Origin: Alphaproteobacteria bacterium
Lineage (GTDB): Bacteria > Pseudomonadota > Alphaproteobacteria > TMED109
Length of the DNA stretch: 59,775 nucleotides
Assembly (NCBI GenBank): GCA_022824395.1
Contig: JAJDZX010000088.1
Location: 1 to 59,775 of the forward strand
Direction of reading: 5' to 3'
The translations under genes and the position numbers were made by a program. The notes beneath the pieces are model-generated. The model saw only the letters and a program-made list of their open reading frames with translations. It was not told where the DNA came from and did not search any database. Below, piece by piece: positions 36,155 to 45,992 of this stretch; positions within the stretch are counted from its first letter, which is position 1, and the number at the start of each line of letters is the position of its first letter.

Positions 36155-36580
36155 TCAGTGCGAGAGCAGGACTTTGAGGAACGGAGCCAGCGGCCGGTCG
36201 GCGGCCGGCATCGCCAGGGAATCGAGCTGGGCGGCTGACACCCAGGCCAGCTCCTGCAGCTCCCGCGCCTTCGGCTCCCCGGTCCAGCGGCGCAGGACGA
36301 ACACCGGCATCAGAAGGTGCATGGCCTCGTACCCGTGGCTCGCGAATGTGAGCGGCTCAAGGTTGGCAGTCTGGGCCTGTAGCCCCAGCTCCTCGCCCAG
36401 CTCGCGCACCAGCGCGGCTTCCGGCGTTTCGCCCGCTTCCACCTTGCCGCCGGGCAGTTCCCAGAGCCCGGCCATCGGCTTCCCGGGGGGGCGGCGCGTC
36501 AACAGCAACCGCGAGTCCGCATTGATCAGCGCGCCGGCGGCAACCAGTACCAGCGGCCGATCAACTCCGGTAATCGGCAT
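36155..36580 (-). CDS. mutT: Nudix hydrolase, MutT-like 8-oxo-dGTP diphosphatase
   Basis: About 141 residues. The Nudix box is complete: GGKVEAGETPEAALVRELGE followed by ELGL, fitting G-x5-E-x7-REU-x-EE-x-GU. LLLTRRPPGKPMAGLWELPGG upstream is typical of MutT, which hydrolyses oxidised dGTP. The start is inside the 3' end of argJ (20-base overlap), in the argJ-mutT order common in Alphaproteobacteria. An ATG six codons earlier is an alternative. Confidence 0.88.
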   Translation of the reverse strand: MPITGVDRPLVLVAAGALINADSRLLLTRRPPGKPMAGLWELPGGKVEAGETPEAALVRELGEELGLQAQTANLEPLTFASHGYEAMHLLMPVFVLRRWTGEPKARELQELAWVSAAQLDSLAMPAADRPLAPFLKVLLSH

Positions 36581-37793
36581 TGATCGCGATGTACCCATGC
36601 GTGAGATCGCAGGTCCACACCGTGGCCTGCTCGGTACCGGCGCCCAGGGACACCTCCAGCGAGATCTCCGGCCCCTGCATGTGGCGGGCGACGGGCGCCT
36701 CGTCGTAGCCGGCCACGACACTTCCGCCGTGCGCGACCGGAATGCCGCCAATGCTGATGCCGACGCGTTCCGCGTTCACCGGCACTCCGGCCTTGCCGAC
36801 CGCCATCACGATGCGGCCCCAGTTGGCGTCCTCGCCGGCCACGGCCGTCTTCACCAGCGGTGAATTGGCGATCGAAAGCGCCACCGCGCGAGCGTGCGCC
36901 GGGCGGGCGGCATCCCGCACCGTCACGGTCACCAGCTTCGTGGCCCCCTCCCCGTCCCGAACAATCTGTCGCGCGAGATCCGCCATCACGACTTCCAGCG
37001 CTCCCCGGAACGCGTCGAGCCGGGGATCGTCCGCCGATTCCACCGGCGTCTCGACCGGCATCCGCCGGGTCGCGAACAGGGCGCACGTGTCACTGGTGGA
37101 GGTATCGCTGTCGACGGTGATGGAGTTGAACGTGCGATCGGTCAGCGGGCCAAGCAGCCCGTCGAGGACGCTGCCCGGAAGATCCGCGTCGGTGAACACG
37201 AAGGCGAGCATGGTCCCCATGTCCGGGGCAATCATCCCGGACCCCTTCGCGATGCCGCCGATGCGCACCGTTCGGCCGTCGATCCGGGTCTCCGCGCCGG
37301 CCCCTTTCGGAAACGTGTCCGTGGTCATGATGGCCTCGGCGGCGGCTTCCCACCCGGCATCGCCGGCCCCTGACGCGATCGCAGGGATCGCGTCCAGGAT
37401 TTGCGGCAGCGGCAGCGGCTCGCCGATGACCCCGGTCGACGCGACGTAGACCTCATGCACGCGGCAGCCGACGGCGTCCGCGACCGCTTCGGCCGTGGCC
37501 CGAACCGCGGCCCGGCCCGGCTGGCCCGTAAAAGCGTTGGCGTTGCCTGAGTTGACCACGAGGGCCCGGGCCTGCCGCCGCCGCCGGATGCGCTTACACC
37601 AGAGCACCGCCGGGGACGCCGTACGCGACCGGGTCAGCCGGACGGCGGCACTGGCCGCGTTCGGCAGGCTGGCAATCAGCAGGTCCCGGCGGCCCGGCGT
37701 GCGGATCCCGCAGTGACCGGACGCGAGCACGAGGCCGGAGATGTCCGGCAGGTCCGGAAAGCGGGGCGGGGCAAGCGGGGCGCGATCAGACAT
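36561..37793 (-). CDS. argJ: bifunctional glutamate N-acetyltransferase / amino-acid acetyltransferase
   Basis: ArgJ, about 410 residues: transfers acetyl between N-acetylornithine and glutamate and primes the arginine pathway. The self-cleavage site lies in KGSGMIAPDMGTMLAF, where Thr becomes the nucleophile of the beta chain; the residue before it is Gly rather than the more usual Ala. The N-terminal VVNSGNANAFTGQPG and C-terminal HGYIAINADYRS are family hallmarks. Start at 37793 (MSDRAPLAPPRFP). Confidence 0.95.
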   Translation of the reverse strand: MSDRAPLAPPRFPDLPDISGLVLASGHCGIRTPGRRDLLIASLPNAASAAVRLTRSRTASPAVLWCKRIRRRRQARALVVNSGNANAFTGQPGRAAVRATAEAVADAVGCRVHEVYVASTGVIGEPLPLPQILDAIPAIASGAGDAGWEAAAEAIMTTDTFPKGAGAETRIDGRTVRIGGIAKGSGMIAPDMGTMLAFVFTDADLPGSVLDGLLGPLTDRTFNSITVDSDTSTSDTCALFATRRMPVETPVESADDPRLDAFRGALEVVMADLARQIVRDGEGATKLVTVTVRDAARPAHARAVALSIANSPLVKTAVAGEDANWGRIVMAVGKAGVPVNAERVGISIGGIPVAHGGSVVAGYDEAPVARHMQGPEISLEVSLGAGTEQATVWTCDLTHGYIAINADYRS

Positions 37794-38173
37794 CACAACA
37801 ACAGAGCGGCGGCCGGAGCAGGGAGCCCGGCTCGGCAGCGGGCCTGTGGCCGGAGTTCCCTTCCGGGTTCCCGGACACCGTCGTCGCCCACCGAGCGGGC
37901 GCGCATTGTAGGGGCTTCGCATGGGCGAGTCAGAAACATGATACGATCGCGGCGTCCTGCAACGGGTTCGATTCGACCCGTTCACGGGTGGGACTGGGCG
38001 GAGACATCCGCCTCCCGTGGCGGCAGCAGGACACGGGCTGACGCCCCGGAGGCAAGCCGAGCGCTGCCTTCGCGTGTCGCCAGAACGGTATCGGAAATCG
38101 CGCCGGGCGTTCCTATATATAAGTCCCCATCGAAAGCAGTTGCCGGGGCACGCGCTCCCCCGGAAAGGCCGCC
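37794..38173 (+). promoter_or_regulatory. secA leader region
   Basis: 380 bases between divergent argJ and secA. It holds a 7-base stem-loop AACGGGT-8-ACCCGTT (37961-37982), an AT-rich TATATATAA (38114-38122) that could be a -10 but lacks a good -35, and a CCGGGG-9-CCCCGG hairpin (38143-38163) whose 3' arm runs into the secA ribosome-binding site GGAAAGG (38162-38168). A small ORF (37938-38180) spans this region and ends across the secA start. Roles are inferred. Confidence 0.4.
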
Positions 38174-38180
38174 ATGCTAG
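37938..38180 (+). CDS. possible regulatory small ORF upstream of secA
   Basis: 80 codons from an ATG with weak GGGCGAG upstream, ending with a TAG that overlaps the secA ATG (ATGCTAG). Its C-terminus reads [15 protein letters not shown]: residues 72-75 are R-A-P-P, the core of a class of ribosome-arrest peptides known from actinobacterial and alphaproteobacterial Sec genes. Against it: third-position GC is only about 60 per cent, far below real genes here; no export signal is visible; a stall at P74/P75 would cover the secA RBS rather than free it. Speculative. Confidence 0.22.
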   Translation: MIRSRRPATGSIRPVHGWDWAETSASRGGSRTRADAPEASRALPSRVARTVSEIAPGVPIYKSPSKAVAGARAPPERPPC

Positions 38181-40810
38181 GTGCTGTTGCCCAGCGCATC
38201 TTCGGGACACCGAACGAGCGCACACTTCGGAAATACCGCGAGACCGTCGAGCAAATCAATGCGCTCGAGGCCGATGCGCAAGCCTGCACGGACGACGCCC
38301 TGCGGGCCCGGACGGACCGGTTTCGCGAACGGCTGGCGGCCGGCGAAACCCTCGACGATCTTCTGCCGGAAGCCTTCGCGACCGTCCGTGAGGCGGCGCA
38401 GCGGACGCTCGGACAACGCCCCTTCGACGTGCAGCTCATCGGCGGCATCGTGCTTCACCAGGGCAGCATCGCCGAGATGAAAACCGGCGAGGGCAAGACC
38501 CTCGTCGCGACGCTGCCCGCGTACCTCAACGCGCTCGCCGGCAGCGTGCACATCGTGACCGTCAACGACTACCTGGCACGCCGGGACGCCGGCTGGATGG
38601 GTGCGATCTACGCGTTCCTCGGTCTCGAGGTCGGCTGCATCGTGCCGGGTCTCGGCGACGAGGAACGCCGATCCGCCTACCGCGCCGACATCACCTACGG
38701 AACGAACAACGAATTCGGGTTCGACTACCTCCGCGACAATATGAAGCACCGGCTGGCTGACATGGTTCAGCGGCCGTTTCAGCTGGCCATCGTGGATGAA
38801 GTCGACAGCATCCTGATCGACGAGGCCAGGACGCCCCTGATCATTTCCGGCCCGGCCGAAGACACATCCGAACTCTATCGCGGTGTCGACCATGTTATCC
38901 CGAAGCTCCGGCCCGAAGACCATGACGTTGACGAGAAATCACGGGCCGCGTCGTTCACCGAGACCGGCAGCCAGCACGTCGAGGAGCTCGCCCGGACGGC
39001 CGGGCTGATGAAGGAAGGGGGACTCTACGACCCCGACAACGTGAGCGTCCTGCACCACCTCCATCAGGCGCTGCGGGCACATCTCCTGTTCCAGCGCGAC
39101 CGCGACTACATCGTGCGCAACGGCGAGGTCGTGATCATCGACGAGTTCACCGGCCGGATGATGGAGGGACGGCGGTACTCGGACGGCCTGCACCAGGCAA
39201 TCGAGGCAAAGGAACGGGTTGAGGTCAAGCGCGAGAACCAGACCTTCGCCTCAGTCACGTTCCAGAACTATTTCCGCCTGTACCCGAAGCTCTCCGGGAT
39301 GACCGGCACGGCCGTCACCGAGGCCAGCGAATTCGGGCAGATCTACGGTGTGGACGTCGTCGAGGTTCCGACCCACCGGACCATGATCCGTGACGACTGC
39401 GATGACGAGGTGTACCGGACGGCCGCCGAGAAATGGCAGGCGATCACCGACGAGATCCGGGCTGCCCGAACCCGTCGGCAGCCGGTCCTGGTCGGCACCA
39501 CCAGCATCGAGAAGTCCGAGGACCTGTCCAAGCGCCTGAAGAAGGCCAAGATCCCGCACCAGGTACTGAACGCCCGCTACCACGAGCGGGAAGCCGCCAT
39601 CATCGCGCAGGCCGGCGTCCCGGGCACGGTCACCATCGCCACCAACATGGCGGGCCGCGGCACCGACATCCAGCTCGGGGGCAACCTGGAGATGCGTGTC
39701 GCTGCCGTGACCGACGACGACGGCAACGCGGACGAACAGCGGGTTGAGGCGATCAGAGAGGAGATCGAAGCCGCCAAGCGGCAGGCGCTTGCCGGCGGCG
39801 GTCTGTACGTCCTGGGGACCGAACGGCACGAAAGCCGACGCATCGACAACCAGCTTCGGGGCCGCTCGGGACGCCAGGGCGATCCAGGGATGTCGAAGTT
39901 CTTCCTGTCGCTCGAGGATGACCTGATGCGGATCTTTGGCGGCGAGCGGTTGGACAACATGCTGTCACGCCTGGGCCTGGAGGAAGGCGAGGCGATCGTC
40001 CACCCCTGGGTCAACCGCGCCATCGAGAAGGCTCAGGTGAAGGTCGAGCAGCGCAACTTCGAGATCCGCAAGAACCTGCTGAAGTTCGACGATGTCATGA
40101 ACGAGCAGCGGAAGGTGATCTACGACCAGCGACGTGAACTCATGGAGGGCGGCGATGTCTCGGACACCGTGGTCGACATGCGTCGCGACATCGTCGAGGA
40201 ACTGCTGGAGCGGTTCGTGCCGCCGAAGGCATACGCCGAGCAGTGGGAGATCGATCCCCTGACGCAGACCCTCCGGGCGCTCTCGGGTCTGACGCTACCG
40301 GTCGCCGATTGGGCGGCGGCCGAAGGCGCCGACGAAGACACGCTCCGCACCCGGATCAACGAGGCGCTGGACGCGCACATGGCCAGCCAGGAGGACAAGA
40401 TCGGTTCGGATGTCTTTCGCACGCTGGAAAAGCAGCTGCTCCTGCAGATCCTCGACGGCCTCTGGAAGGAACACCTCCAGGCGCTGGAGCACCTGCGCCA
40501 GGGCATTGGCCTGCGCGCCTATGGCCAGCGTGACCCGCTGAACGAGTACAAGCGCGAAGCCTTCGAACTCTTCGACCGCATGCTGAATGCCATGCGGCAC
40601 ACACTGACCCGCATTCTCCTGTCGTTCCCCGTGGAGCAGATGCAGGCGCGCGCGGCTCCGCCGCCCCCACCGCCCGTGGCCCCTGCCCCGGCGGGCCCGG
40701 CCCTGGCGCGCGGCGACAGCACGCCCCGCGCCCGCCGCCGGGTCGGTCGGAATGACCCCTGCCCCTGTGGCTCGGGACGCAAGTACAAGCACTGCCACGG
40801 ACGGGCCTAG
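38174..40810 (+). CDS. secA: preprotein translocase ATPase SecA
   Basis: 878 residues, motor of Sec-dependent protein export at the inner membrane. Walker [10 protein letters not shown] near residue 102, [19 protein letters not shown] (DEAD-like and linker), [14 protein letters not shown] and [21 protein letters not shown] split across motifs V-VI. The C-terminal zinc-binding tail [18 protein letters not shown] is intact. GGAAAGG precedes the ATG. Divergent from argJ; convergent with ubiG, overlapping it by four bases. Confidence 0.98.
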   Translation: MLGAVAQRIFGTPNERTLRKYRETVEQINALEADAQACTDDALRARTDRFRERLAAGETLDDLLPEAFATVREAAQRTLGQRPFDVQLIGGIVLHQGSIAEMKTGEGKTLVATLPAYLNALAGSVHIVTVNDYLARRDAGWMGAIYAFLGLEVGCIVPGLGDEERRSAYRADITYGTNNEFGFDYLRDNMKHRLADMVQRPFQLAIVDEVDSILIDEARTPLIISGPAEDTSELYRGVDHVIPKLRPEDHDVDEKSRAASFTETGSQHVEELARTAGLMKEGGLYDPDNVSVLHHLHQALRAHLLFQRDRDYIVRNGEVVIIDEFTGRMMEGRRYSDGLHQAIEAKERVEVKRENQTFASVTFQNYFRLYPKLSGMTGTAVTEASEFGQIYGVDVVEVPTHRTMIRDDCDDEVYRTAAEKWQAITDEIRAARTRRQPVLVGTTSIEKSEDLSKRLKKAKIPHQVLNARYHEREAAIIAQAGVPGTVTIATNMAGRGTDIQLGGNLEMRVAAVTDDDGNADEQRVEAIREEIEAAKRQALAGGGLYVLGTERHESRRIDNQLRGRSGRQGDPGMSKFFLSLEDDLMRIFGGERLDNMLSRLGLEEGEAIVHPWVNRAIEKAQVKVEQRNFEIRKNLLKFDDVMNEQRKVIYDQRRELMEGGDVSDTVVDMRRDIVEELLERFVPPKAYAEQWEIDPLTQTLRALSGLTLPVADWAAAEGADEDTLRTRINEALDAHMASQEDKIGSDVFRTLEKQLLLQILDGLWKEHLQALEHLRQGIGLRAYGQRDPLNEYKREAFELFDRMLNAMRHTLTRILLSFPVEQMQARAAPPPPPPVAPAPAGPALARGDSTPRARRRVGRNDPCPCGSGRKYKHCHGRA

Positions 40811-41565
40811 CCAGGACGGACTGCAGCGAGGATGTAGTTCACCGACACATCGTCACCGAGCGCCCATCCGCCGCCGAGTGCGCGGTAGTGCAGTCCCCGG
40901 ATGGCGGTCACCCGTAGACCGGCCGTGGTCAGCGGGGCTGCGAACTCGGAGGGACGGACAAACTTCGAGAACCGGTGCGTGCCCCGGGGCAGCAGGCCCA
41001 GCACGTACTCGGCCCCGATGATGGCCTTGACCAAGGCAGGAAGCGTCCGGTTCAGCGTGGATCCGACCAGTACGCCGCCCGGCGCCACGCAGGTCGCCGC
41101 CTGGCCCAAGAACGCTTCCGGATCCGGGACATGTTCCACAACCTCCAGCGCGGTCACCAGATCGAACCGGCGCGCGCCGGCGGCGAGATCCGCAAGATCC
41201 GCGGCCTGGTAGTCGATCTCCAACCCCTCCATGGCGGCATGGCGGCGCGCCGCGTCCAGTTGGGCCGAGGCCGCATCGATCGCCGTAACCCGGGCGCCCA
41301 TTCGGGCCAGCGGCTCCGCCACCAGGCCGGCTCCGCAGCCGATGTCGAGCGCCCGGACCCCATCGAAGGGGCGGCGCCCGCCGCGGTCGGCAGCAGCCTG
41401 ATCGCGGATGAAGGCCAGCCGCACGGGGTTCATGGCATGGAGCGGCGCCATCGGGCCCGCGGGGTCCCACCACTCGGCTGCGAGCCGGTCGAAACGGGCG
41501 ATTTCGTCCGGGTCGACGGCGGCAGGGGAAGCGTTGGCGCGCGCCATGAAGGAATCCTCCGGCAA
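40807..41565 (-). CDS. ubiG: bifunctional 2-polyprenyl-6-hydroxyphenol methylase/3-demethylubiquinol 3-O-methyltransferase
   Basis: 252 residues, SAM-dependent O-methyltransferase of ubiquinone synthesis. [27 protein letters not shown] (N-terminal UbiG block), motif [21 protein letters not shown], and [17 protein letters not shown] are clear. The C-terminal [15 protein letters not shown] is typical. Divergent from lysC, the arrangement seen in many Alphaproteobacteria. Confidence 0.96.
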   Translation of the reverse strand: MPEDSFMARANASPAAVDPDEIARFDRLAAEWWDPAGPMAPLHAMNPVRLAFIRDQAAADRGGRRPFDGVRALDIGCGAGLVAEPLARMGARVTAIDAASAQLDAARRHAAMEGLEIDYQAADLADLAAGARRFDLVTALEVVEHVPDPEAFLGQAATCVAPGGVLVGSTLNRTLPALVKAIIGAEYVLGLLPRGTHRFSKFVRPSEFAAPLTTAGLRVTAIRGLHYRALGGGWALGDDVSVNYILAAVRPG

Positions 41566-41727
41566 CGGTCTTCGCCCCCGCCGACGGGCAATCTCCCGGC
41601 AGGAGTCGAATCCACCGCCCGACTATGCCATTTTCTGCTGGCGCGGCCCTGCCAGCGGACTCGGCCGTCCCTTTGACAACAGTGGTTCGGGCCGCGGGAC
41701 CCGCGGTGCCCGGCGGGGCCTGCGTAC

Positions 41728-42948
41728 ATGGCGCGCATCGTCTTCAAGTTCGGCGGAACCTCCGTATCCGACGTGGCGCACGTGCAGCGGGCAGCGGCCC
41801 GGGTCGCCAGGGCATTCCGCGCCGGCGACGAGACCGCGGTCGTGGTCTCGGCGATGGCCGGCACGACCGATCAACTGGATCACTGGACCCGCGAGATCGG
41901 CACCATGATGGATGCCCGCGAGTACGACACGGTGGTCGCCGCCGGGGAGCAGATCACCGCCGGCCTGATGGCGCTCGCCCTCCAGTCGGAAGGCATGACG
42001 GCCCGCTCGTGGCTCGGGTGGCAGCTGCCGATCGAAACCGACGACGCCCATGCGCGCGCGCGCATCCGCCGCATCCGCGCCACCGAGATCGAGGACCGGC
42101 TCGCCCGCCGTGAAACCCCGGTGCTGGCGGGGTTTCAGGGCGTCGCCTCGACCGGCCGCATCACGACCCTCGGGCGCGGCGGCTCGGATACTTCCGCGGT
42201 CGCCGTCGCCGCCGCGCTCGCCGCAGACCGGTGCGATATTTACACCGACGTCGAGGGGGTCTTCACCGCGGATCCGCGAATCGTGCCGTCGGCGCGGCGA
42301 ATCGAGCGCATCGCCTACGAGGAAATGGTCGAGCTGGCTTCCCTCGGGGCGCGGGTCCTGGAGACGCGGGCCGTCGAGATGGCGATGCGCAACGGCGTGA
42401 GTGTCCAGGTACGCTCAAGCTTCCGCGACACGCCCGGCACGTTGCTGGTGGACGAGGACGAGATCATGGAACAGGACGCAGTCACCGGCGTCACGTACAG
42501 CCGCGACGAAGCCAAGCTGACGCTGACGGGGGTGCACGACAAACCGGGCGTCTCGGCCAGCATCTTCGGACCGCTCGCGGCGGAAGGCGTGAACGTCGAC
42601 ATGATCGTGCAGTCGGGTTCGCACGGGGGTGAGCGGATCAATTACACCTTTACCGTCGTCGAACGCGACATGGAGCGGGCGGTGCGCGCCATCAAGGACG
42701 CGCGGGACCAGATCGGCTTCGAAGCGATCGTAGCGGACGCGAACGTGGCCAAGGTCTCGATCGTGGGGCTGGGCATGCGCACGCGCCCGGGCGTCGCGCA
42801 GACGATGTTCGCGACCCTGGCTGAACGCAACATCAACCTGCAGGTCATCTCCACCTCGGAGCTCAAGATCAGCGTGCTCATCGACGAAGCCGCAACCGAG
42901 GAAGCCGTTCGTGCGCTTCATGCCGCCTACGGGCTCGATTCGGCGTAG
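41728..42948 (+). CDS. lysC: aspartate kinase
   Basis: 406 residues, first enzyme of the aspartate-family pathway (Lys, Met, Thr). KFGGTSVSDVAHVQRAA near the N-terminus, LGRGGSDTSAVAVAAAL and the YTDVEGVFTADPR substrate loop mark the kinase domain; two ACT domains follow from about residue 265 (LTLTGVHDKPGVSASIFGPL and VSIVGLGMRTRPGVAQTMF) and would bind the feedback amino acids. It supplies the homoserine branch used by metX. Confidence 0.97.
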   Translation: MARIVFKFGGTSVSDVAHVQRAAARVARAFRAGDETAVVVSAMAGTTDQLDHWTREIGTMMDAREYDTVVAAGEQITAGLMALALQSEGMTARSWLGWQLPIETDDAHARARIRRIRATEIEDRLARRETPVLAGFQGVASTGRITTLGRGGSDTSAVAVAAALAADRCDIYTDVEGVFTADPRIVPSARRIERIAYEEMVELASLGARVLETRAVEMAMRNGVSVQVRSSFRDTPGTLLVDEDEIMEQDAVTGVTYSRDEAKLTLTGVHDKPGVSASIFGPLAAEGVNVDMIVQSGSHGGERINYTFTVVERDMERAVRAIKDARDQIGFEAIVADANVAKVSIVGLGMRTRPGVAQTMFATLAERNINLQVISTSELKISVLIDEAATEEAVRALHAAYGLDSA

Positions 42949-43044
42949 CGCGCGGCCACCGGCGCACGGCCGGTGGATCAGGGGCACAATGGGGCTCCAG
43001 CCGTGACCGGCATCAAGCGCTCCGACGCGTCGGGGAAACCAACC

Positions 43045-45303
43045 ATGCCGCAGCCGCCCGAACCGCGCCGCCTCCTGGCGCGCGTGCAAAAGGTCATGAG
43101 CGGCCGCAGGTCAGCGAACGCGCGGCTCCGGCAGGTGGTGCGGGAAGTGGCCGAGGCGATGGGCTCGGATGTCTGCTCCTGCTACCTGCGCCGGGCCGGT
43201 AACCTGCTGGAACTCTTCGCAACCCACGGGCTGAACCGCCGGGCCGTCCACCGGACCCGCCTGCGCCTGGGCGAAGGGCTGGTGGGCGCGGTCGCGGCAG
43301 ACGGGGAGCCCTTGGTGATCGAGGATGCACCGGCGCATCCGCGCTTCGCCTTTCGGCCGGAAACCGGCGAGGAGCCGTTCCATGCGTTCCTGGGCGTGCC
43401 GCTGCTGCGCAGCGGACGTTCGGTTGGGGTCCTGGTCGTCCAAAGCCGGGAAACCCGCACCTACGCCGCTGCTGATATCGAAACGCTGCAGACCGTCGCC
43501 ACGGTGCTCGCCGACCTGGTGGGCAGCGCGCGCCTCGTGGACCCGGTCGAGCTGGCGGAGGCCAGCGGGAACGTCATGCTCCCGCGCCGGTTCCAGGGCA
43601 CGCCGCTCGCGGGAGGAGTCGGGCTCGGCCAGGTGGTCCACCACGGCCCGGCGACGGCATCGCGGAACCCGGTGGCCGACGATCCCGAGGTCGAGCGGGC
43701 GCGCCTGCGGACCGCGATCGCGGAACTGACCGCCGACCTCGACCACATGGCCGCCACCGTCGAATCGAGCGGAGGGCGCGTCGAGCGCGAGATCCTCGAC
43801 GCCTTCCGGTTGTTCGTGGCCAGCTCGGGGTGGATCCGGCGCATGCACGAGCACGTCGAAGCGGGGTTGACCGCGGACGGCGCCGTCATCCAGGTGCAGG
43901 AGGAGACGCGCGCCCGGATGCTGCACCTGCCGGATGCCTACCTGCGCGAGCGCCTGGCCGACTTCGACGACCTGGCGAACCGCCTCCGGTCCCTGCTGGC
44001 CAGCGAGAGCGAGCGTGAAGCCTATCCGGATGACCTGGTGGTGGTGGCCCGAGACATCGGGCCGGCCGCCCTGCTTGAGTACGGGATCGAGCGGATCCGC
44101 GGACTGGTGCTCGAGGGCGGGTCCCCGTCCATGCACGTCTCCATCCTTGCGCGCAGCCTCGGCATCCCGGTCGTCGGCCAGGTGCGGGAGGCCACGCTGC
44201 ACTGCGAAGAAGCCACCCTGCTCGCCCTGAACGGCGACACCGGCGAAGTGTTCATCGACCCGCCGGAAGACGTGCTGGAGCAGTTCCGTGGCCTGCTGCT
44301 CGCCGGCACCGCCAGCGCCGAGTGGCATGAGCGGATCCGACTCTTTCCGGCCGCCACCCTGGACGGGGTGTCGGTGTCACTTCTGATCAATGCGGGGTTC
44401 GTCACGGACGCCGACCAGATTGCAACCACGGGCGCCGACGGCATCGGGCTGTACCGCACCGAGCTGTCCTTCCTGCTCCAGCGGACGCATCTCGATGCGG
44501 ATCACCAGCAAGCGCTCTACAGCGAAGTGCTGCGACGCGCGGGGGACCATCCGGTGACGTTCCGCACGCTCGATCTGGGGGGCGACAAGCGTATTGATTC
44601 CCTCGAAACCTACCGCCAAGGGGCCCGCAACCCGGCGCTGGGCTGGCGCGGGGTCCGGACGGCCTTCGATCAGCCGCAGCTCCTGAAGGAACAGCTCCAG
44701 GCACTGCTCCGGGCACACGGGGGCCGGCCGATGCGGGTGATGTTCCCGATGGTCGCCAACCGCACCGATCTCGATCGCGCGCGGGCGGTGCTGAACCAGG
44801 CGGTCGCGGCCCACGAAACCGGCGGCGGCATCCCTCCAACCCGCATCGAGGTCGGGGTCATGATCGAGGTGCCGGCGTTGATCTGGCAGGCGGAAACCGT
44901 GCTGCGCGACGTCGATTTCGTATCGGTCGGAACCAACGACTTCACGGCCTTCCTGTACGCCCGCGACCGTGGCGATCCGGAACTCACCCAGCGCTATTCG
45001 TTTCTCTCGGGCCCGCCGTTGACCGCGCTACGGACACTGGTCAGGAGCGCGCACAGCCGCAACGTCGAGTTGTCGGTCTGTGGCGAGGTGGCCGGCCAGC
45101 CGCTGGCCGCCCTGGCGCTGGTCGCAATCGGCGTGCGCAGCCTGTCCATGAATCCGGCCTCGGTCGGCCCGGTCAAGACCGCCATCCGGAGCTTTCGGAC
45201 GGGCAGAGCCGAGTCCTATCTGGACCGCCTCATCCGCACCTCGCCCGGCAATTTCCGGCCCCAGTTTCAGAATTTTGTGCGGGACCACGGCGTTCGCATC
45301 TAG
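43045..45303 (+). CDS. ptsP: PTS-Ntr enzyme I (phosphoenolpyruvate-protein phosphotransferase)
   Basis: About 752 residues: an N-terminal GAF domain (about 20-170, with GEGLVGAVAADGEPLVIEDA), then the PEP-utiliser enzyme I domains. The phosphorylated His is H364 in GGSPSMHVSILARSLGIPVVG. GADGIGLYRTELSFL and SVGTNDFTAFLYARDRGD are the PEP-binding blocks. It phosphorylates an HPr-like protein in the nitrogen-type regulatory PTS. The ATG at 43045 gives the usual start; an in-frame ATG at 42973 is possible. Directly downstream of lysC. Confidence 0.95.
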   Translation: MPQPPEPRRLLARVQKVMSGRRSANARLRQVVREVAEAMGSDVCSCYLRRAGNLLELFATHGLNRRAVHRTRLRLGEGLVGAVAADGEPLVIEDAPAHPRFAFRPETGEEPFHAFLGVPLLRSGRSVGVLVVQSRETRTYAAADIETLQTVATVLADLVGSARLVDPVELAEASGNVMLPRRFQGTPLAGGVGLGQVVHHGPATASRNPVADDPEVERARLRTAIAELTADLDHMAATVESSGGRVEREILDAFRLFVASSGWIRRMHEHVEAGLTADGAVIQVQEETRARMLHLPDAYLRERLADFDDLANRLRSLLASESEREAYPDDLVVVARDIGPAALLEYGIERIRGLVLEGGSPSMHVSILARSLGIPVVGQVREATLHCEEATLLALNGDTGEVFIDPPEDVLEQFRGLLLAGTASAEWHERIRLFPAATLDGVSVSLLINAGFVTDADQIATTGADGIGLYRTELSFLLQRTHLDADHQQALYSEVLRRAGDHPVTFRTLDLGGDKRIDSLETYRQGARNPALGWRGVRTAFDQPQLLKEQLQALLRAHGGRPMRVMFPMVANRTDLDRARAVLNQAVAAHETGGGIPPTRIEVGVMIEVPALIWQAETVLRDVDFVSVGTNDFTAFLYARDRGDPELTQRYSFLSGPPLTALRTLVRSAHSRNVELSVCGEVAGQPLAALALVAIGVRSLSMNPASVGPVKTAIRSFRTGRAESYLDRLIRTSPGNFRPQFQNFVRDHGVRI

Positions 45304-45425
45304 CGGCCCGCTGCTGTATGCTGGTGCCCCGACACGGGCGGTAAACGCCGACCTGTAGAGCCGCGAACGCTTTTCCCGGCGGCTGCTGCGCGTGCACGTG
45401 GGTGATTGGGCGGCGATCGGTCATT

Positions 45426-45992
45426 ATGCCGGTAAACTACCCTGCCATCGTGGCAAATCAGCTCCAGTTGCGGCTGCCCCGAACCCCTTCGACAGCGAAC
45501 GAAGACACCCTCGCCGAAGCGGGCAAGTTGCTGCGGACGTCCCGCGAGCAACTGGGGCTGTCCCTGGTCGAGGTGAACCGGGACCTGCGAATTTCCCGGA
45601 CCCAGCTCGCGTACATGGAGGCGGGGAAGTTCGACCGGATTTCCACCGTCCCCGCGCTTCGTGACGGCCACGTTCGCACGTACGCGCTTTACCTCGGGCT
45701 AGACGTGCAGCCGATCATGGACGCCGTCCATAGCCACGCCGTGGATGAAACGGCCGCAGAGCATGAGCCCCTTTATCCACCACCGCCTCGCCGTAACCCG
45801 CTGGCCTATGTGATGATGGGGGTCTCGCTGGTCATCCTGGTCATCCTGGTCATGGCCTGGGACCGCCTGTCGACGGTGGAGGCCTACTTGCCTGCGGACG
45901 GCGTCGAGGCCGCCGGCCTCGATTCACCCACGGCCACCGTGCCGTCGAGCTCGCTGCAGCGGATAGGGACCCAGAGCGAGTTCAGCGAGTGA
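45426..45992 (+). CDS. RodZ-like helix-turn-helix membrane protein, short form
   Basis: About 188 residues. An HTH_25 domain ([42 protein letters not shown] as its two halves) precedes a Pro-rich linker, one TM ([16 protein letters not shown]) and a short tail of about 40 residues. RodZ is usually over 300 residues with a C-terminal DUF4115 domain, which is missing here. RodZ anchors MreB in the cell-shape machinery and is often encoded before ispG, as here (GTGA coupling). A GTG at 45402 is an alternative start. Confidence 0.75.
   Translation: MPVNYPAIVANQLQLRLPRTPSTANEDTLAEAGKLLRTSREQLGLSLVEVNRDLRISRTQLAYMEAGKFDRISTVPALRDGHVRTYALYLGLDVQPIMDAVHSHAVDETAAEHEPLYPPPPRRNPLAYVMMGVSLVILVILVMAWDRLSTVEAYLPADGVEAAGLDSPTATVPSSSLQRIGTQSEFSE

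Noticed and set aside
35927..36238. Plus-strand ORF of 103 codons between the DUF1640-like gene and mutT
   Set aside because: It overlaps mutT antisense, has no SD and resembles no family.
37961..37982. tRNA T-arm-like sequence (GGGTTCGATTCGACCC region) upstream of secA
   Set aside because: The arms pair as a 7-bp stem with an 8-base loop, not as a 5-bp T-stem with a 7-base loop, and no acceptor, D or anticodon arms surround it.
41595..41620. GAGTCGAATCC resembling a tRNA T-loop between ubiG and lysC
   Set aside because: The flanking bases do not form a T-stem on either strand and no other tRNA arms are present.
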